Of a DNA stretch of 64,000 nucleotides, positions 11,318 to 23,094 are shown piece after piece (position 1 is the first letter of the stretch; every line of letters begins with the position of its first letter). The stretch spans positions 43,903,429 to 43,967,428 of the forward strand of contig CM028328.1 in NCBI GenBank assembly GCA_016647705.1, written 5' to 3'. A program made the position numbers and the translations under genes. The notes below the pieces were generated by a model that was not told the DNA's origin, searched no databases, and was given only the letters and a program-made list of their open reading frames with translations. Source of the DNA: Eucommia ulmoides (Eukaryota > Streptophyta > Magnoliopsida > Garryales > Eucommiaceae).

Positions 11318-11750
11318 GATAGTGGCCACTACAATAAATAGTTATTATCAATATCTCCCCACTACAACGAACGTTATTATCATTGACACCATAATAAATA
11401 TTTATTATTATCACCGTCACTACTATAACAAATATTTATTACCATCACTTCCACCACAACATCAAACATTTTACTATTATTACACTCACTATCGCTATAA
11501 ATATTCGCTATCACCACCATCACATCAAATCATTATTTACTATTACCAGTAACAACACAACAAATACTCACCACGACTGCCTCAACAAATATGTGTTATC
11601 ACCACCATCACCACTACAATAAACATTCCTATTATCGTTGTCACTACAATAAATATTAACTATTATCATCATTAGCATCACAATAAATATTTGTTATTAC
11701 CACCACCACAATAAAATTTCGATATTACTATCGCCGCCGCCACCACAACA
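11318..11750. repeat. Triplet-rich (CAC/AAT/TAT) degenerate minisatellite
   Basis: Loosely repeated units of about 30-40 bases, such as ACAATAAATATTTATTATCA and CACCACCA, cover the interval. A 78-codon open frame is a by-product of the triplet bias. Copy B (58205-58660) has the same array with internal indels. Confidence 0.7.
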
Positions 11751-11919
11751 AATAATCATAAAATCAAGCAAGTATCTAAATTATGCAATTAAAAACATCA
11801 AAATATAGAAAATTTTATTTTTCAATATAAACAAAAAACTTGAAAATATAAATATTTAAAAAAACATGAAGGAAAAAAAACAAAGAAAAAAATAGATCTA
11901 AAGAAAAAAGGGCTGTCGT

Positions 11920-12145
11920 TGAAAAATGCTTAACCGGCCAAATCTGGCGAGAAGCGACCTCGTCGGCAAGATCTTGGACAGATTTGGCCGGTGATGGCCA
12001 GATTTGGGTGGCGACATCCCATGACCGACAGTTATTGGCCAGATGATGGCTAGCTCTGGCTACAACGACCAGATCTGTTTAAGTCAGCGCCCAGATCTGG
12101 CTGCGACGACCAGATCTTGGTCGTCGTCGGCCTGATTCAAAATAT
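11920..12145. repeat. CCAGATCTGG-rich repeat cluster
   Basis: About ten variants of the palindrome CCAGATCTGG(C) occur in 220 bases, separated by GCGACGACC-like linkers. The GC content is far above the flanks. This may be a decayed GC-rich leader or coding repeat. Its counterpart is 58830-59060. Confidence 0.6.
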
Positions 12146-12495
12146 GACCATCGTTGGCTAGTTCTTGGTGTACACTAATTGGACGACAATATGGAGAGGG
12201 AGAGAGAGAGAGAGATAATGTCATTGGGAGAGGGATAGCGATGCTATTGGTGGAAGCGGTGGTGGTCGAAGTTGTAGGAGGAGGTGGTGGTGTTCCCCAA
12301 AAAAGACTTCTTCATGTTGCTACTCTAAAGAGAGACACGAACGAGAATAAAAAGAGTGAGAGAGAGCATACATGTTTTGGGTACAATTTGGTATGGTTAA
12401 TCATTTTTTAATAATTTTTAGAGGCTAATTTTGGTAGTTCGTTTCTTTATGATATTTTTTTTTTCTTTTTTCATTTAAATTCAATTCTTAAAATT

Positions 12496-13068
12496 GGGGT
12501 TAAGACTTTAAACATGAAATACCCCTATCCTTATTATAATACATACCTAAGAGGTCCTTTATCTTTTTAATTTAGTTATTTAAGACATCCTCTATCACAT
12601 TTATTGACAAAAATACCCTTACAACATAATATTTTTTTGTTACTTATTTCATATTTTCTATTTTCTACTGTTTATATATCTCTCTTCTTCTTTTTTTCCC
12701 ATTGTTTTAAATTTTACTATGCACTTTTAATTTCATTTTGTTTTTGTTTTTATTTTGTGTAAATAAAAACATAAAAAATAAAAATCTTGAAAATAAAATA
12801 CAAAAAATTACAAATTAAAAAATAGGCTTTGATTTTTTATTTTTTTTTTAAATATGGAACATAAGAAAAAAATAAAAGGCAAAAAAATAAAAAAAAAATA
12901 AAAAAAAATAGAAAGATTGAAGAACAAAAATAGAAAAAAAAAATTTATAATGGTATTTTTGTCAATAAAATGTGATAAGGGGTGTATCAAGTATTATGAA
13001 AACTATAGGAGGTGACCTTATTATTTGTCGAAATGATAGACGGTGTCTGAGGTATAAACTTTTATGAA
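12496..13068. mobile_element. Foldback MITE (copy A)
   Basis: The two ends are imperfect inverted repeats of about 110-125 bp. The best part is TATCACATTTATTGACAAAAATACC near 12593-12617 against its complement around 12950-12975. The interior is AT-rich and non-coding. No target duplication was resolved. Long inverted repeats of this kind are typical of Mutator-like MITEs. Copy B has the same element at about 59440-60005. Confidence 0.55.
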
Positions 13069-13400
13069 TAATTATATCTTGTTGCCCAGATATATGTCCA
13101 AAGGTCGTTAGACATATAAAATGTCATCGACCTTTTAGTTTGTCGTCATTCCATATAACACACATCACTTGCTTTAAATTTAGGAGCAAGCTACAATATA
13201 TTTGTGGTTTTGGTTGTATAGCATATAGCCAAAACCTGGACTGTTGGATGGCCTAAGATTCAATCTCAGCCCTCCATTTTCCCAAAAGTTAAAACCTCCC
13301 TCAAAATCCCAACTACACCTTACAAAAAAAAGGGAAAAATAATTATCAGTAGCTTACCTTCTCTAGCTGGTTTGCCTATTTTGTGTTTCTTTAATGTACT
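13069..13400. other. Upstream region of the Ulp1-like gene
   Basis: No gene is seen. The stretch is non-coding and conserved in copy B (60005-60325), and it precedes the CT-rich candidate 5' exon. Confidence 0.5.
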
Positions 13401-13424
13401 ATTCTCTTATCTTAACTACTCTTT

Positions 13425-13427
<3 letters not shown>

Positions 13428-13459
<32 letters not shown>

Positions 13460-13565
13460 ATGGTGGTGGCTTCTGCAAGTTCAGGGTTCTTGCTCTCAAT
13501 CTTCGTCCCTGTGGCCTAGTGTTTTTGTTGTCAAGAACATCGTTATCTCTCGAGAAGAACATCAG
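13428..13565 (+). promoter_or_regulatory. Candidate 5' UTR exon with CT repeat and small upstream ORF
   Basis: A (CT)n tract at 13428-13456, common in plant 5' leaders, is followed by a 19-codon ORF (13460-13519, MVVASASSGFLLSIFVPVA). The stretch ends at a plausible donor, ATCAG/GTTTGT, at 13565. Copy B keeps the same short ORF with four amino-acid changes and the same donor. This is probably the untranslated first exon of the Ulp1-like gene downstream, an inference from position. Confidence 0.45.
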
Positions 13566-14100
13566 GTTTGTTTTTCTATTTTCCTCTCTCACTTCGTCTT
13601 TGTCTATGGTTTGAAAACCCCATATTTATAAATCAATGGATTACATTTTTCTATTATATACTAAATTTCGTTCGATATTGTTATTCTGTTTTCTATTTCG
13701 AAATGGATTTCTAAACCGAATTGGGACATCGATGGTTGTCTCTTTCTTTCTCTCCCTTTCGCTTTACTAATTTCATAGACTATTAATTTTTAAAAAATGT
13801 GATATAGTTTGTTGGTTCATAGTATGTGGTTTTGAATATTTGCCTATTTAGGTTTTTTGTTTCATTCATTATTTTGTGATATTCGTGAAGTGAAGTAGTT
13901 TTAATTTGTTGATAAATTTTTCTTTTTGATTAAAGTACAGAAGATGGACAATAAGAAAACAAAGAAAAGAGGTTTGAAGCGCAAACTTAATTTACTAAAT
14001 TTATCTGTATAAGTATTTCTTTGGAAATTAATTGTTGTGTTTGTATTTATTTTATTTAGACATGTGTCTACTGCTTGTTGAGGTCTCGTTAATATTGTAG

Positions 14101-14337
14101 TGCTGATGTTGATTCTAATGTCAACAAACATGCATCAGAGGAGGAAGCGAAAGTCGTAAAGGGTATAAGGTAAGTATTTATCTTAAAATCAGTCAATGCG
14201 TTTGTATTTATTTTGACATGCATCTACTACTTGTTGATCTCTTTGTAATATTATAGTGTTGATCGCAATGTCGACAAATGTGCTCCGGATGAGGAAGCGA
14301 AAGTCCCCGGTGATGTGGCAACCACAAAGGGTACAAG
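14101..14337 (+). other. Duplicated symmetric exons of the Ulp1-like gene
   Basis: Two consecutive exons (14101-14169 and 14257-14337) have the same phase at both ends and encode similar acidic repeats: ADVDSNVNKHASEEEAKVVK and VDRNVDKCAPDEEAKVPGD. A third exon (17496-17592), starting AEDNCNFANHGDEKEEG, resembles them. Such symmetric exons can be added or lost without shifting the frame, so this looks like tandem exon duplication. Confidence 0.7.
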
Positions 14338-14409
14338 GTCGGTAGTTATGTTAAAATTGACCAATGCGTTTGTCCAGTATTTTGATATGTGTCTACTACT
14401 ATTTGAGAT

Positions 14410-17400
14410 TGTTGGCCCAGAGATTGATCCAAGAGAGGGGGAGGGGGGGGGGGTTGAATTGGATCTATAAAATTTTTTTTCATAAAATCTTTCTACTAAA
14501 TTCTCAAATCAAATTTGCTATTTCTTGTGATTGTGTGTGCAGCGGAATAATCAATGAAATCAAAATAATCAAAGTAAAGAGTAAAGGATAGAAAAAATCA
14601 AACCACAAGGCACAAGAGTAGTTTGGTAAAAACTTTTTGCTTACTCTAATCCTTCGTACTCTAGACGGGTAAAGATCAAACCTATTACAACCTTTCAATC
14701 TTCTTACGGGTGAAAAGAAACCATTCATAATCTTCTTAAGGGTGAAAGTCAAGCCGTTCACAATCTTCTTTCCGCTGAGATCGGTCTGTCACAACCAAAG
14801 ACTCCTCCTCTGGTCATCTTCAACTTCTTCACGAGATGAACTTTGATGTGGTGTTTTTTGAGGATCTTCTTACTTTAATGTATCAATGAAGTACAATCTC
14901 TCAAAACAACAATCAAAAATGGTTTTGTAATCTAACTTACAAAAATTGATCTTGGACCTTTAAATTCTCTCTATAAAAATTACAACATTTTAAACTCACT
15001 AGTGTTTAGTGCTTCTAACAAATATCACTCAAGAAAAGATAAATGAACGTTTAAGTAAAAGAGTGATCACACATGTGTAAGAAAAAGAATCAAAGAGATA
15101 ATGGATAAAGAATATTACTTTTTAGTATAACTCTTTGTAATCACTTGTACAAGATTGGTACTTCTTGTTTATCCTTCCTTCCAACAATTTTTCTCCTTTT
15201 ATATAGCTAGAAATAAGTTGGGAAAAATCAAAATTGAGGTGTAGAGATTATATGACCGTTGGGTAGTGCTCTCTCAAGTATCAACGTAAATGAGGTTCTT
15301 TCCCACTCAAATTCTCTGCAGAATTTCAAATATCCAACAACCTTATTCTAACATAATTAAATGCTAGACATATCCAATTAATGGTATAAGACCCATTCAT
15401 CATTAATGAATATGGACAATACAATATTTTAGCCTTTCATCCATGTTTTCACATTACATTTGGTCAAGAGATGAGTTGTATATTAATGACTTTATGACCA
15501 AATTTGCAGATAAGATAATGTTGACAGTTACAAAAGTATTTCTACCATAAATGCATAAGGGAGACCCCATTACTTCGAATATTATCATGATAATGAAGAT
15601 AAGTTGGCATACATATGGTGGGAGACAAAGTATGGGTTTGCATTTAATGAGCAACCCTACCAAAAGTTAAGATAATCATATTTTTTGTATTCCCACTTGT
15701 AAGTCTTGACAAATACATGTATTATACATGTGCACGAAATTGAGCATATAAATACATGATGTATAATGCATTTTATAAATGAATACAATCTAATTTAGTA
15801 TCTGGAATGATTCCAAATAAGTTCCAACACTTAAACACATTTCTCATGTTGAAAACATAATTTTCAAAGTCTTTTAGGTAAAATGCCAATTAAACTTTCA
15901 TATAATGTTAAATATATAACTTAATCATGTATGTATCATGTAGACACATTATACTAACATATCATAACATCAATTGAACATTCCAAAGAAGATTTGATAT
16001 GTAAAACTAATTTTGAATTCATGACAAAAAGCTGCAAAATGTGCTCTTAAACCTTTGAAATGGTTTTGTTCCAATTGATTTAATCTAATGATCCAATGAT
16101 GATTTAATCAAATTGTATGTTTGTCATGATACTAGACATCCTAAATAAGGTATACAAACATTCAAGGCTCACCAAGAACAAGTTATGATTGTCAAAGATT
16201 AGACCGAAAATAGAATAGGAGAGAGAAAGCCTACTGAGTTATTGTTAAAAAAACTACTTTGGAAATCAAGAATAAATCCAAATAATTCTAAATAGGCATA
16301 GAATTAAAGATAATTGAGTTAACTTTCTATAGCAAAAAGGATCACCTCATTTGGACTTCAAATGAGTAAGATATGTCCATTTGAATGAACAAAGGTTTGT
16401 GCAGATTTTTTTGTTGGAACCTTATGACCAAAGGTAGTCGACTACTTTTTCAAAATGTAGTTGACTATTTGTGTTGTAACTTCAGTACAAATGTCGTTTT
16501 CGTCCGTTCTTGATTTTTGACCTCAGTGCGTGATCGTTTACTATTCAAAACACTTTTACAACATTATTTCAATGATATTTGAAGTGTTTTCACATTGAGA
16601 TCATGTAATGTATCATATGAGCACATTAAATTCAAGTTTAAGCATATTAAGCTCATTTGTGATCAAGACATAAATTTTCCACAGAAGCACGATATGATCA
16701 AACTGATGACACGTATTGTGATGTATAATAATATTTGACAAGTTAGTATCGAGATATCACAATTGTATACATATATTGATCATGATAAGCATATTGAGCA
16801 TATTGAACATGTAATGTATGCAAGATATGTGTTGAACATATTATATCATGATATAAAGATATAATTGATCATATTAAATGAAGTATACCATGATGTTATT
16901 ATATAATGAACATATTAAGTATGTTAGATCAAACAATGCATACAATGTATCTTATGATCACATTGAAAACAAGTTTTCTCATACTAAGTATATTATGATC
17001 AAGATGTGAATTTGACAAATAATCATATGTTGGAAAATCTAATAACATATATCATGATATAATCAAATAATGAAATATGTTTAATTCATAATATCATGAA
17101 TGTATGCACTCTTGATGTGTGTGTGCCTTATAATGTACCAAAGTATATAATCTCTTTAAGAGTAACATTCTACAGACTTAATCTTATCTAAGTCTTGTGC
17201 TCTTGACATCAAGATTATACCTGTATTTCACACTTAAGATTCCATAGTGGTTAGCATACATAATGTATAAATGAATCTTAATACCTGTACTTAAGTTATT
17301 ACTTTGGTTAGTACACTCAAGGTATAATTCAATCAAAATACATTAATACGTATAATTTGTGTCTAATAACATTAATATGACATCATTATATCACTAATAT

Positions 17401-17474
17401 TAACATCATCACAACACATATTGTGACATTATCAAAATACATATATTGATATCATCAAAATATATATAGCAACA
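14410..17474 (-). mobile_element. Solo LTR of a SIRE-like Ty1-copia element, in an intron
   Basis: The ends are TGTTGGCCC at the left and GCAACA at the right, with nearly matching flanks GAGAT (14405-14409) and AAGAT (17475-17479), as expected for a 5-bp target duplication. The left end, read on the minus strand (CAATTC, C/G-rich run, GATC, GGGCCAACA), matches the 3' end of the LTR at 43499-45655, so this LTR is in minus orientation. No internal region is present, so it is a solo LTR of 3065 bp. Its first 200 bases also sit at the same intron position in copy B. Confidence 0.75.
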
Positions 17475-20196
17475 AAGATTGTTTTAATTTTGTAGTGCGG
17501 AGGACAATTGCAATTTCGCCAACCATGGTGACGAAAAGGAAGAAGGAAATGTCTCTGGTGATTCACCAACAATAAAAAGTGAAGGTTACAAGGTATGTTA
17601 TTTATACTTGGTTTAGGCAATTGTATTGTAGAATTGTTTGTAAGTTAAGTGTGTTTTTTTTTTTTTTTTTTTTAAAGTAATATTACTTGTTTAATTTGTC
17701 AATGTTCATGAATTGTAATTGCATTGGAAGTATGTTACAAGTTCTTTTGTGAATCTTATGATTTCATTGTGCAGTGTTAGAAGTTTTCCATCTTATTTTA
17801 CAAGTTTAGAGTTAATAATTACAAGTTATTTGACTAATGTTACAATTTGTCACAAGTATTCTGTTAATACAAGTTTCATTTGTACTAGATAGAAGTGGTT
17901 TGAATAATTAGACAAACTTTTGTTCAATGTTAAAAGGTTGGGATGAAAATTTCATGGTTAATAGTTATAAGTTTTAATGAATTTAACTGTGATGATTAAT
18001 AAATATATGATGTTTCTAAAATTTGAATTGTTTGTCTTTGAAGGCCCCCATTGGTACAAGGCTAGCTACGCATTCCATATTTGGTGTAATTGAGTCTCTA
18101 ACTGAGCTACAGAGAGTAACTGTTGTTGAAATGGGGTTTGGAGGGGTTCTTGGGATAAATTTTAGGAAATTGCCTTTGACGTTATTGAGTTGGTTAGTGG
18201 GAAGATTTAACCCTATTTCTTGCTCTCTAACAGTGCATGTCAAGAAACTAGAGATTACTTCAAAGGATGTGCACCACATCCTTGGAATAAGTTATGAGGG
18301 ACTCCCTGTCAAGAAAGATAGGGCGGTTGACGACATTAAGGAATTAAAGAGGCTGCTAGGTTTGAGTGGGAAATTTGTACTACTAAACAACCTTAGGGAT
18401 CAACTAGGTAAAATGAAGACGGATGAGGTAGAATTTCGTGTCAAGTTCTTGTTGTTGTTGATTGGGTCTTCCCTTCGTCCAACTAGCAAACCCAAAGCTG
18501 ACACTATCCAATAAAAATGCTCTGAACCCGATGGATAAAATTGCCAGCAGGAATGGGGCGACGTTCACCCTTTGTTTTCTTTGTAATGGTTTGAAGAAGA
18601 GGGAAAAAAGCGTGACTTCAAAGGCACCCGGATGCCTTCCACTCTTGATGATAAGTCATATTATTCTAGTATTGATATATTATTTGTAGCCTATTAATGT
18701 TGCTTCCAATTAATTTGCTCTCTTGAACAAATTTTTTACTTTGAAAATTTCACGCCTGTTGGGGATGTTGTTCTTTATTCCTAGGAAATATGACGTTACC
18801 CCAGATAACTACTTGGGGGTAAGAACAAGATAAAGCTACGTATTGATCTTCTAAAAGAATTAAGAGCGTTTGATACGGAAGAGATATTTTCTTGTAGTCT
18901 ATAATTTTTTGTCTATTCATTTATGTTATTTTTCCTGTTTTGGTCATTATTATTTGTACTGACATTTTTTAATTGATTTAGATTTTGCTTGTGCCGGTTG
19001 TCAGGCCACAAAAGATCACGAAAATTGCAGAAAATCTAAAAAGCAAGGATAAAAGTAAAGAGGAGAAGGAACAAGAGTTTGGGAAATGTGATCTTGATGA
19101 CATCCAAAATATTTTGGATGTCCATGGGTCAAACATTAAGGAGGTTCAGGTTGAGTTAGGCGTAATGCGAAAAGATATGACCGACCTTAAAACAATATTC
19201 CTTGTATTCACTGAACGAATGCCGCGCATGCTCCATACGCCGCTATTGCATGGGGAGCCATCGGTTATGCGAGAGCCGTCCATGCAACCAAAGATGCAAG
19301 ATATTCCATGGTCTACAACTTTGTAGGTTAGTAAAGAGAACATGGAGGCTAACCCTCTCAAACGTGATGGGGATGTAGGTTGCCCTAAGGCTATGATTTT
19401 AGTGGAAACGTCGAAGGACAATGCGGAGTCATTGACGCGGGGGCCCTCTGCTATGATTGAAATGAACTTGGATAGCTCGCTCGACGTGCTACTTGCATTT
19501 ACTAAAGAGAAGGATCATGTAGATGATCGGGATGCGGGTGCGACGGAGCCGTTGATATCCCTAGATGCCCAGGTAAGGGAGCATTTTCAGGTAGAACTAG
19601 ATAATCGAAATCAAGATACGGTGTTGTTGAATGTTGAAGACATGCCAAATACGATACTACCTTTATAAAATTTGGATGCTGAAAGTTCATTTTCAACCCT
19701 AAATTGAATCAACGGTACATTAAGTTATTCATGTTTGAACGGATTGTTAAATCATCATCTATACTGGTTTTTTGTAAGTTACATTGGTGTTCAATTGTAT
19801 ATTATAGCAAAATGTCATTTGATATTGTAATTGTTGGTTCTACCTGGTCGGATCTTGGAACGCTTGCATCGAGAACATAGATTTATGGAGAGGTAAGTCT
19901 TTCATCATAGACCGTTGTCCTTAAAATTATGGAATGAGTGTTGTTTGTATTGATTTGATTGATGATATCGATATAGGTGATTAATTGCATTGCTGCAAAG
20001 CTCCCGTATGAACAAAACTTTAGACACCATCCCGATCTCAATTGGTCTTGTTGGTATTTCTCCACATATGTCGGTGTAAGCTTTATGAACATCCCTCCTA
20101 GTTAAAGATTTTGTCAAATGAGTACCTTAGAAAGAGAATGAATTTATATACGTATATTTATTTATTGTTCTGGTAATTTTTGCATTACAAACAAAG

Positions 20197-20527
20197 TTGC
20201 TAACACCGAGTAACCGCAATGTGAAGTCTATGGCAAATTCTTGGAAGGGACCTAATCATTACACTGATGATTTTGATGCTTGTTGTATGGTATGACACAA
20301 TAAACACTGGAATTGTATTCTTTATTTTTTATTTTTGTGACTTGTTTTGTGAATTTAATTTAAGGATATAAATACCCACAACTTGTTAGATATATTTGCC
20401 TATTAATGTGGATCAAGCACATTGGTTTCTGGTAGTTATCGATGTTGTTGAATTGAAGGTCTTAGTTCTTGATTCGTCGGTGTGCCAAAGAACATCCAAT
20501 GCCCACAAAGATAGGGCCAGACACTTG
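20197..20527 (+). other. Clean catalytic exons of the Ulp1-like protease
   Basis: Exon 20197-20289 (31 codons, with ANSWKGPNHYTDDFDACC) and exon 20390-20527 (46 codons, IYLPINVDQAHWFLVVIDVV) are uninterrupted and keep GT/AG borders and phase 0 at both ends. The His of AHW and the Asp of VLDSS belong to the C48 catalytic triad. The exons are described here separately because they are the best-preserved piece of the pseudogene. Confidence 0.75.
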
Positions 20528-21101
20528 GTAAGAAACTAACATGGTTTAAATCTGTGCTTTTAGGTTCAAAGCAGTATGTTGATCAGATTGTTGATTCTTG
20601 TCGCATCGTACATTTATGTAGATCAAATACCTCCATGAGATGTATGTATAACATTTTGGTATGAATATATACAACATCGACATCTGGAGTTTCCCAATAG
20701 AAATCACAAATTAGGCTCCACAGCAGCCAAACCCGTAATCATTCAACAATTCAATGGAACGAACTAGTATTCCTAAATGTTGTATATATATTTTTATATT
20801 CTTGTTTTTCTTTTATTCTTGTTTCATATTTGATTGTGGAATGTATGTAATCAAATTGATGAAAGCAGAGGTACTGTATCCTAAAATGGATTTGAAGGTA
20901 GGCAGGCTGCATGGTCATTTTCCTCTAACCTTTCTTATTCTTTTTGTTCTTTTTTGAACACACAACATATCTAGGGTTTGAATTTAATTAGATTTGGTCA
21001 TGCTCGTTGGGAATAACATCCTGGATCAAGTGCTGCATAGAGTGAACGAATGGGTTAAAACAAAATGATCAAAGGCAATGTGTTACCTGTTACAATATGA
21101 A

Positions 21102-21308
21102 CTAATTGTCGCTATCATAAAGGCTGAGTAATAGCAGTAATTGGTGGCACAATGATAAAAAGGACGCTCGCTCCGAACCGTCGACACTCTGAAATGTTGT
21201 AAGACCATGCGGTGCCTCCATATTGAGGGGAGTTCGATTAGGATTGTCAGGGCATTCTCGAGCTAAGTGGCCTTGCTTTTGACACTGGTAACATGTGTCT
21301 TTGCTCAT
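21102..21308 (-). pseudogene. CCHC zinc-knuckle exon fragment
   Basis: The minus-strand frame begins MSKDTCYQCQKQGHLARECP, a perfect C-X2-C-X4-H-X4-C zinc knuckle of the kind that binds single-stranded nucleic acid in retroelement Gag proteins, transposases and RNA-binding proteins. Only 68 codons are open and no partner domain is found on either side. It is most likely a fragment of a mobile-element gene, but a single exon of a cellular gene is possible. Confidence 0.5.
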
Positions 21309-21471
21309 TCAATGGGAGAACAAAAATTATCATACCCGACTGTCGGTGGATTCTGATCCCGAGAGTGTGGGATCCATGTTACCCTAAAAATAGAGTCCAT
21401 AGTTTCAAGATCAGAACCGATCGACGGTCAAGCGGGAAAATTTTTCATTATCCAATCGAGTAAGAAAATAT

Positions 21472-22350
21472 ACATGTTTCTGGTGTAAAAAACAAGGCCG
21501 GTGGGCCCGAAACACATGTTCCAGGTGTCGAAAGCAATGCCATTGAGTGGTGGTGTTCCTAAAGCTAAAAGGTGGATATTTTTTGTGATCATTTCATAAT
21601 TAGTGATTATTTATTTTTGGTTTGTTACATTGCAATGGTGGATTTTGTTATTTTGTTTTTTGGGTTTTGTTTGGTTTGGTTTGATTTGATTTGTTTTTGT
21701 AAGTTGTATAACATTTTTTCTATCCTGTTTGTTGTTGTTTGTCCATGCTCCTGCTGAGGTGTTTGCTGATGCTGCTTGTTCCTGCTGCCTTTGTGGGTTT
21801 ACTACTATTGTTATGGTTGTTGGGGTTGGTTAGTTTCCCCTCGGATCAATGCAACAATTGTTTCTTCATGTTGCTGTTGAGGTATTTGAGATGTGGTATT
21901 TTATTGTTTTTTGTTTTTTCCATGCTGTTGTTGCTTTAGTTGTTGGGGTTGGATGGTCTTTTGTTTACTGTTGTTGTTTCTCGTTTCTCCCTACTGTTAG
22001 GGTTGTCGCTGGGCTTGCTAGGGATGGTTTGTCCTTTTAGATGTTGTTCACCCCAAAAAAAGATCATTTGTCAACTCTAATCAACACTTGTCTGCTGTTG
22101 AGGGTAGTTGTGAAGGCAATGCTAAATCATTTGCCTCTACTGAAATGTGGTATTTTTTTGTTGTTGTTGGAAATTGTTGTTGTGTTTGTTGTTGTTGGCA
22201 TTTTTTAGTTTTCCTCATAGTGTTAGAGGTAGTTTCTCTTTAAATGGATTGGTTATACTTGTAGCTATTACTTGTATATCTCTAAGGATCTTTAATTTCC
22301 CTTATAATACAATACACATTTAACCAAAAAAAATTAAAAAAAAGAAAAAA
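21472..22350 (+). mobile_element. Poly(A)-tailed retroposon 3' end (LINE-like), tentative
   Basis: The stretch starts with a degenerate second zinc knuckle (TCFWCKKQGRWARNTC; the His is replaced and a residue is inserted) ending at TGA 21544. It is followed by about 780 bases of T/G-rich sequence with TGTTGTTG runs, then CTTATAATACAATACACATT and an A-rich tail at 22327-22352. A T/G-rich 3' UTR plus an AATACACATTTAACC-A(n) end is usual for plant L1-type LINEs. No reverse transcriptase is seen, so the copy is 5'-truncated. Confidence 0.45.
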
Positions 22351-22352
22351 AG

Positions 22353-22650
22353 TCATTAACTTATAATGGGTATGTTGTTAACGTGTATAAATTGTGTTAA
22401 CAAGCTATTAACTTGTAATGGGTAGGTAATGGGTAAACAGGTAACGTCTTATTGGGTCGTGTCAACTCATTAGGTTTCATGTTACTGTGTAACACGATAA
22501 AACATTGGCACAATAATCTGTGTGCCGTGTTCGTTTTCAAGTTTTATGACACTAACTTATCATGTCCTTCTCATGTCAGGCCATGACATGACACGACACG
22601 AAACATGCAACTTTTACGACGTGAATGTCTTAAATTGTTACTGTTTTGTT
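22353..22650. repeat. GGGTAA/GTCGTGT-type degenerate palindromic repeat
   Basis: Phrases such as TAATGGGTAGGTAATGGG, GGGTCGTGTCAACTC and, farther on, CATGACATGACACGACACG form imperfect inverted repeats. Similar AACGGGT/ACACGACACG clusters are common in plant intergenic DNA. No gene is present. From 22650 to 23090 the sequence is AT-rich and shows nothing recognisable. Confidence 0.45.
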
Positions 22651-23094
22651 CTTTGATCAGTGAGATGTTACAACCCATTAATGTCCATCACAACACACAT
22701 GAGACAAGAGTGCAATTGATGAGCGGAAGAAAAAGAGAAAAAAATACAAACGAGTGAATTATAAAATTACCAAGTTGTGAGCTTTATCAAATATAAGTAC
22801 ACTATTACTCCATTTAACTATCAGTTATTTTTTCAACCCATGATGAATAATAGAGTTATAAAGTTCAAGTATGATATGGACATTCTTGTCGAGACATGGT
22901 TTAATTACACTTTGCACCACACCATAAGATAAAGTGAATTACATTATCTACCCAAGGTAATTTTTATGCACTTCACCCCCATCACCATATTGGTTACTAC
23001 ATAATTACACTTTGCAAAGTATTGAACATCATAATCAAATTAACAAAACTTTGTGAATCCAAGAAAAAGTTCATTCCTCATCCCAACAACGTAA

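Larger units (their letters stand above)
1..14625 (+). repeat. Segmental duplication, copy A
   Basis: This block aligns end to end, same orientation, with 46699-61548. The offset drifts from about 46698 at the left to 46940 at the right because of small indels. By eye the non-genic parts differ at roughly 2-6% of sites. Every older element inside (Harbinger, MITEs, the first 200 bases of the solo LTR) sits at the same place in both copies, so these insertions predate the duplication. The left edge lies at or beyond base 1. The right edge cannot be seen because copy B is interrupted at 61549 by a newer element. Confidence 0.95.
13941..21068 (+). pseudogene. Ulp1-type (C48) cysteine protease family gene, decayed
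   Basis: Multi-exon gene related to plant Ulp1/SUMO-protease-like proteins often spread by Mutator-like elements. Exons readable: 13941-14006 (MDNKKTKKRG, basic), 14101-14169, 14257-14337, 17496-17592, 18044-18500 (a conserved helical domain with VEMGFGGVLGINFRKLPLTL and LEITSKDVHHILGI), 18785 onward, 18982-19668 (acidic linker), the 19978-20080 region, 20197-20289, 20390-20527, 20690-20765, 20830-20897 and 20992-21068 ending at TGA. The C48 triad is visible: His in DQAHWF, Asp in VLDSS, Cys in FDCGMY, with the oxyanion Gln in QQFNGTN. Lesions are a frameshift near 18490 (frame resumes NPKLTLSNKNALNPMD), a missing G near 18828, TAG at 19324, and phase mismatch after the first coding exon. A 3.07-kb solo LTR sits in the intron between 14337 and 17496. 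In its present form it is a pseudogene, although the catalytic exons remain clean. Confidence 0.8.

Noticed and set aside
11316..11552. Tyr/Ile/Thr-rich 78-codon frame
   Set aside because: It is a by-product of the triplet-biased minisatellite and is not preserved as a frame in copy B.
18016..18279. Minus-strand 87-codon frame
   Set aside because: It is antisense to the conserved domain exon of the Ulp1-like gene, which has the clear protein match on the plus strand.
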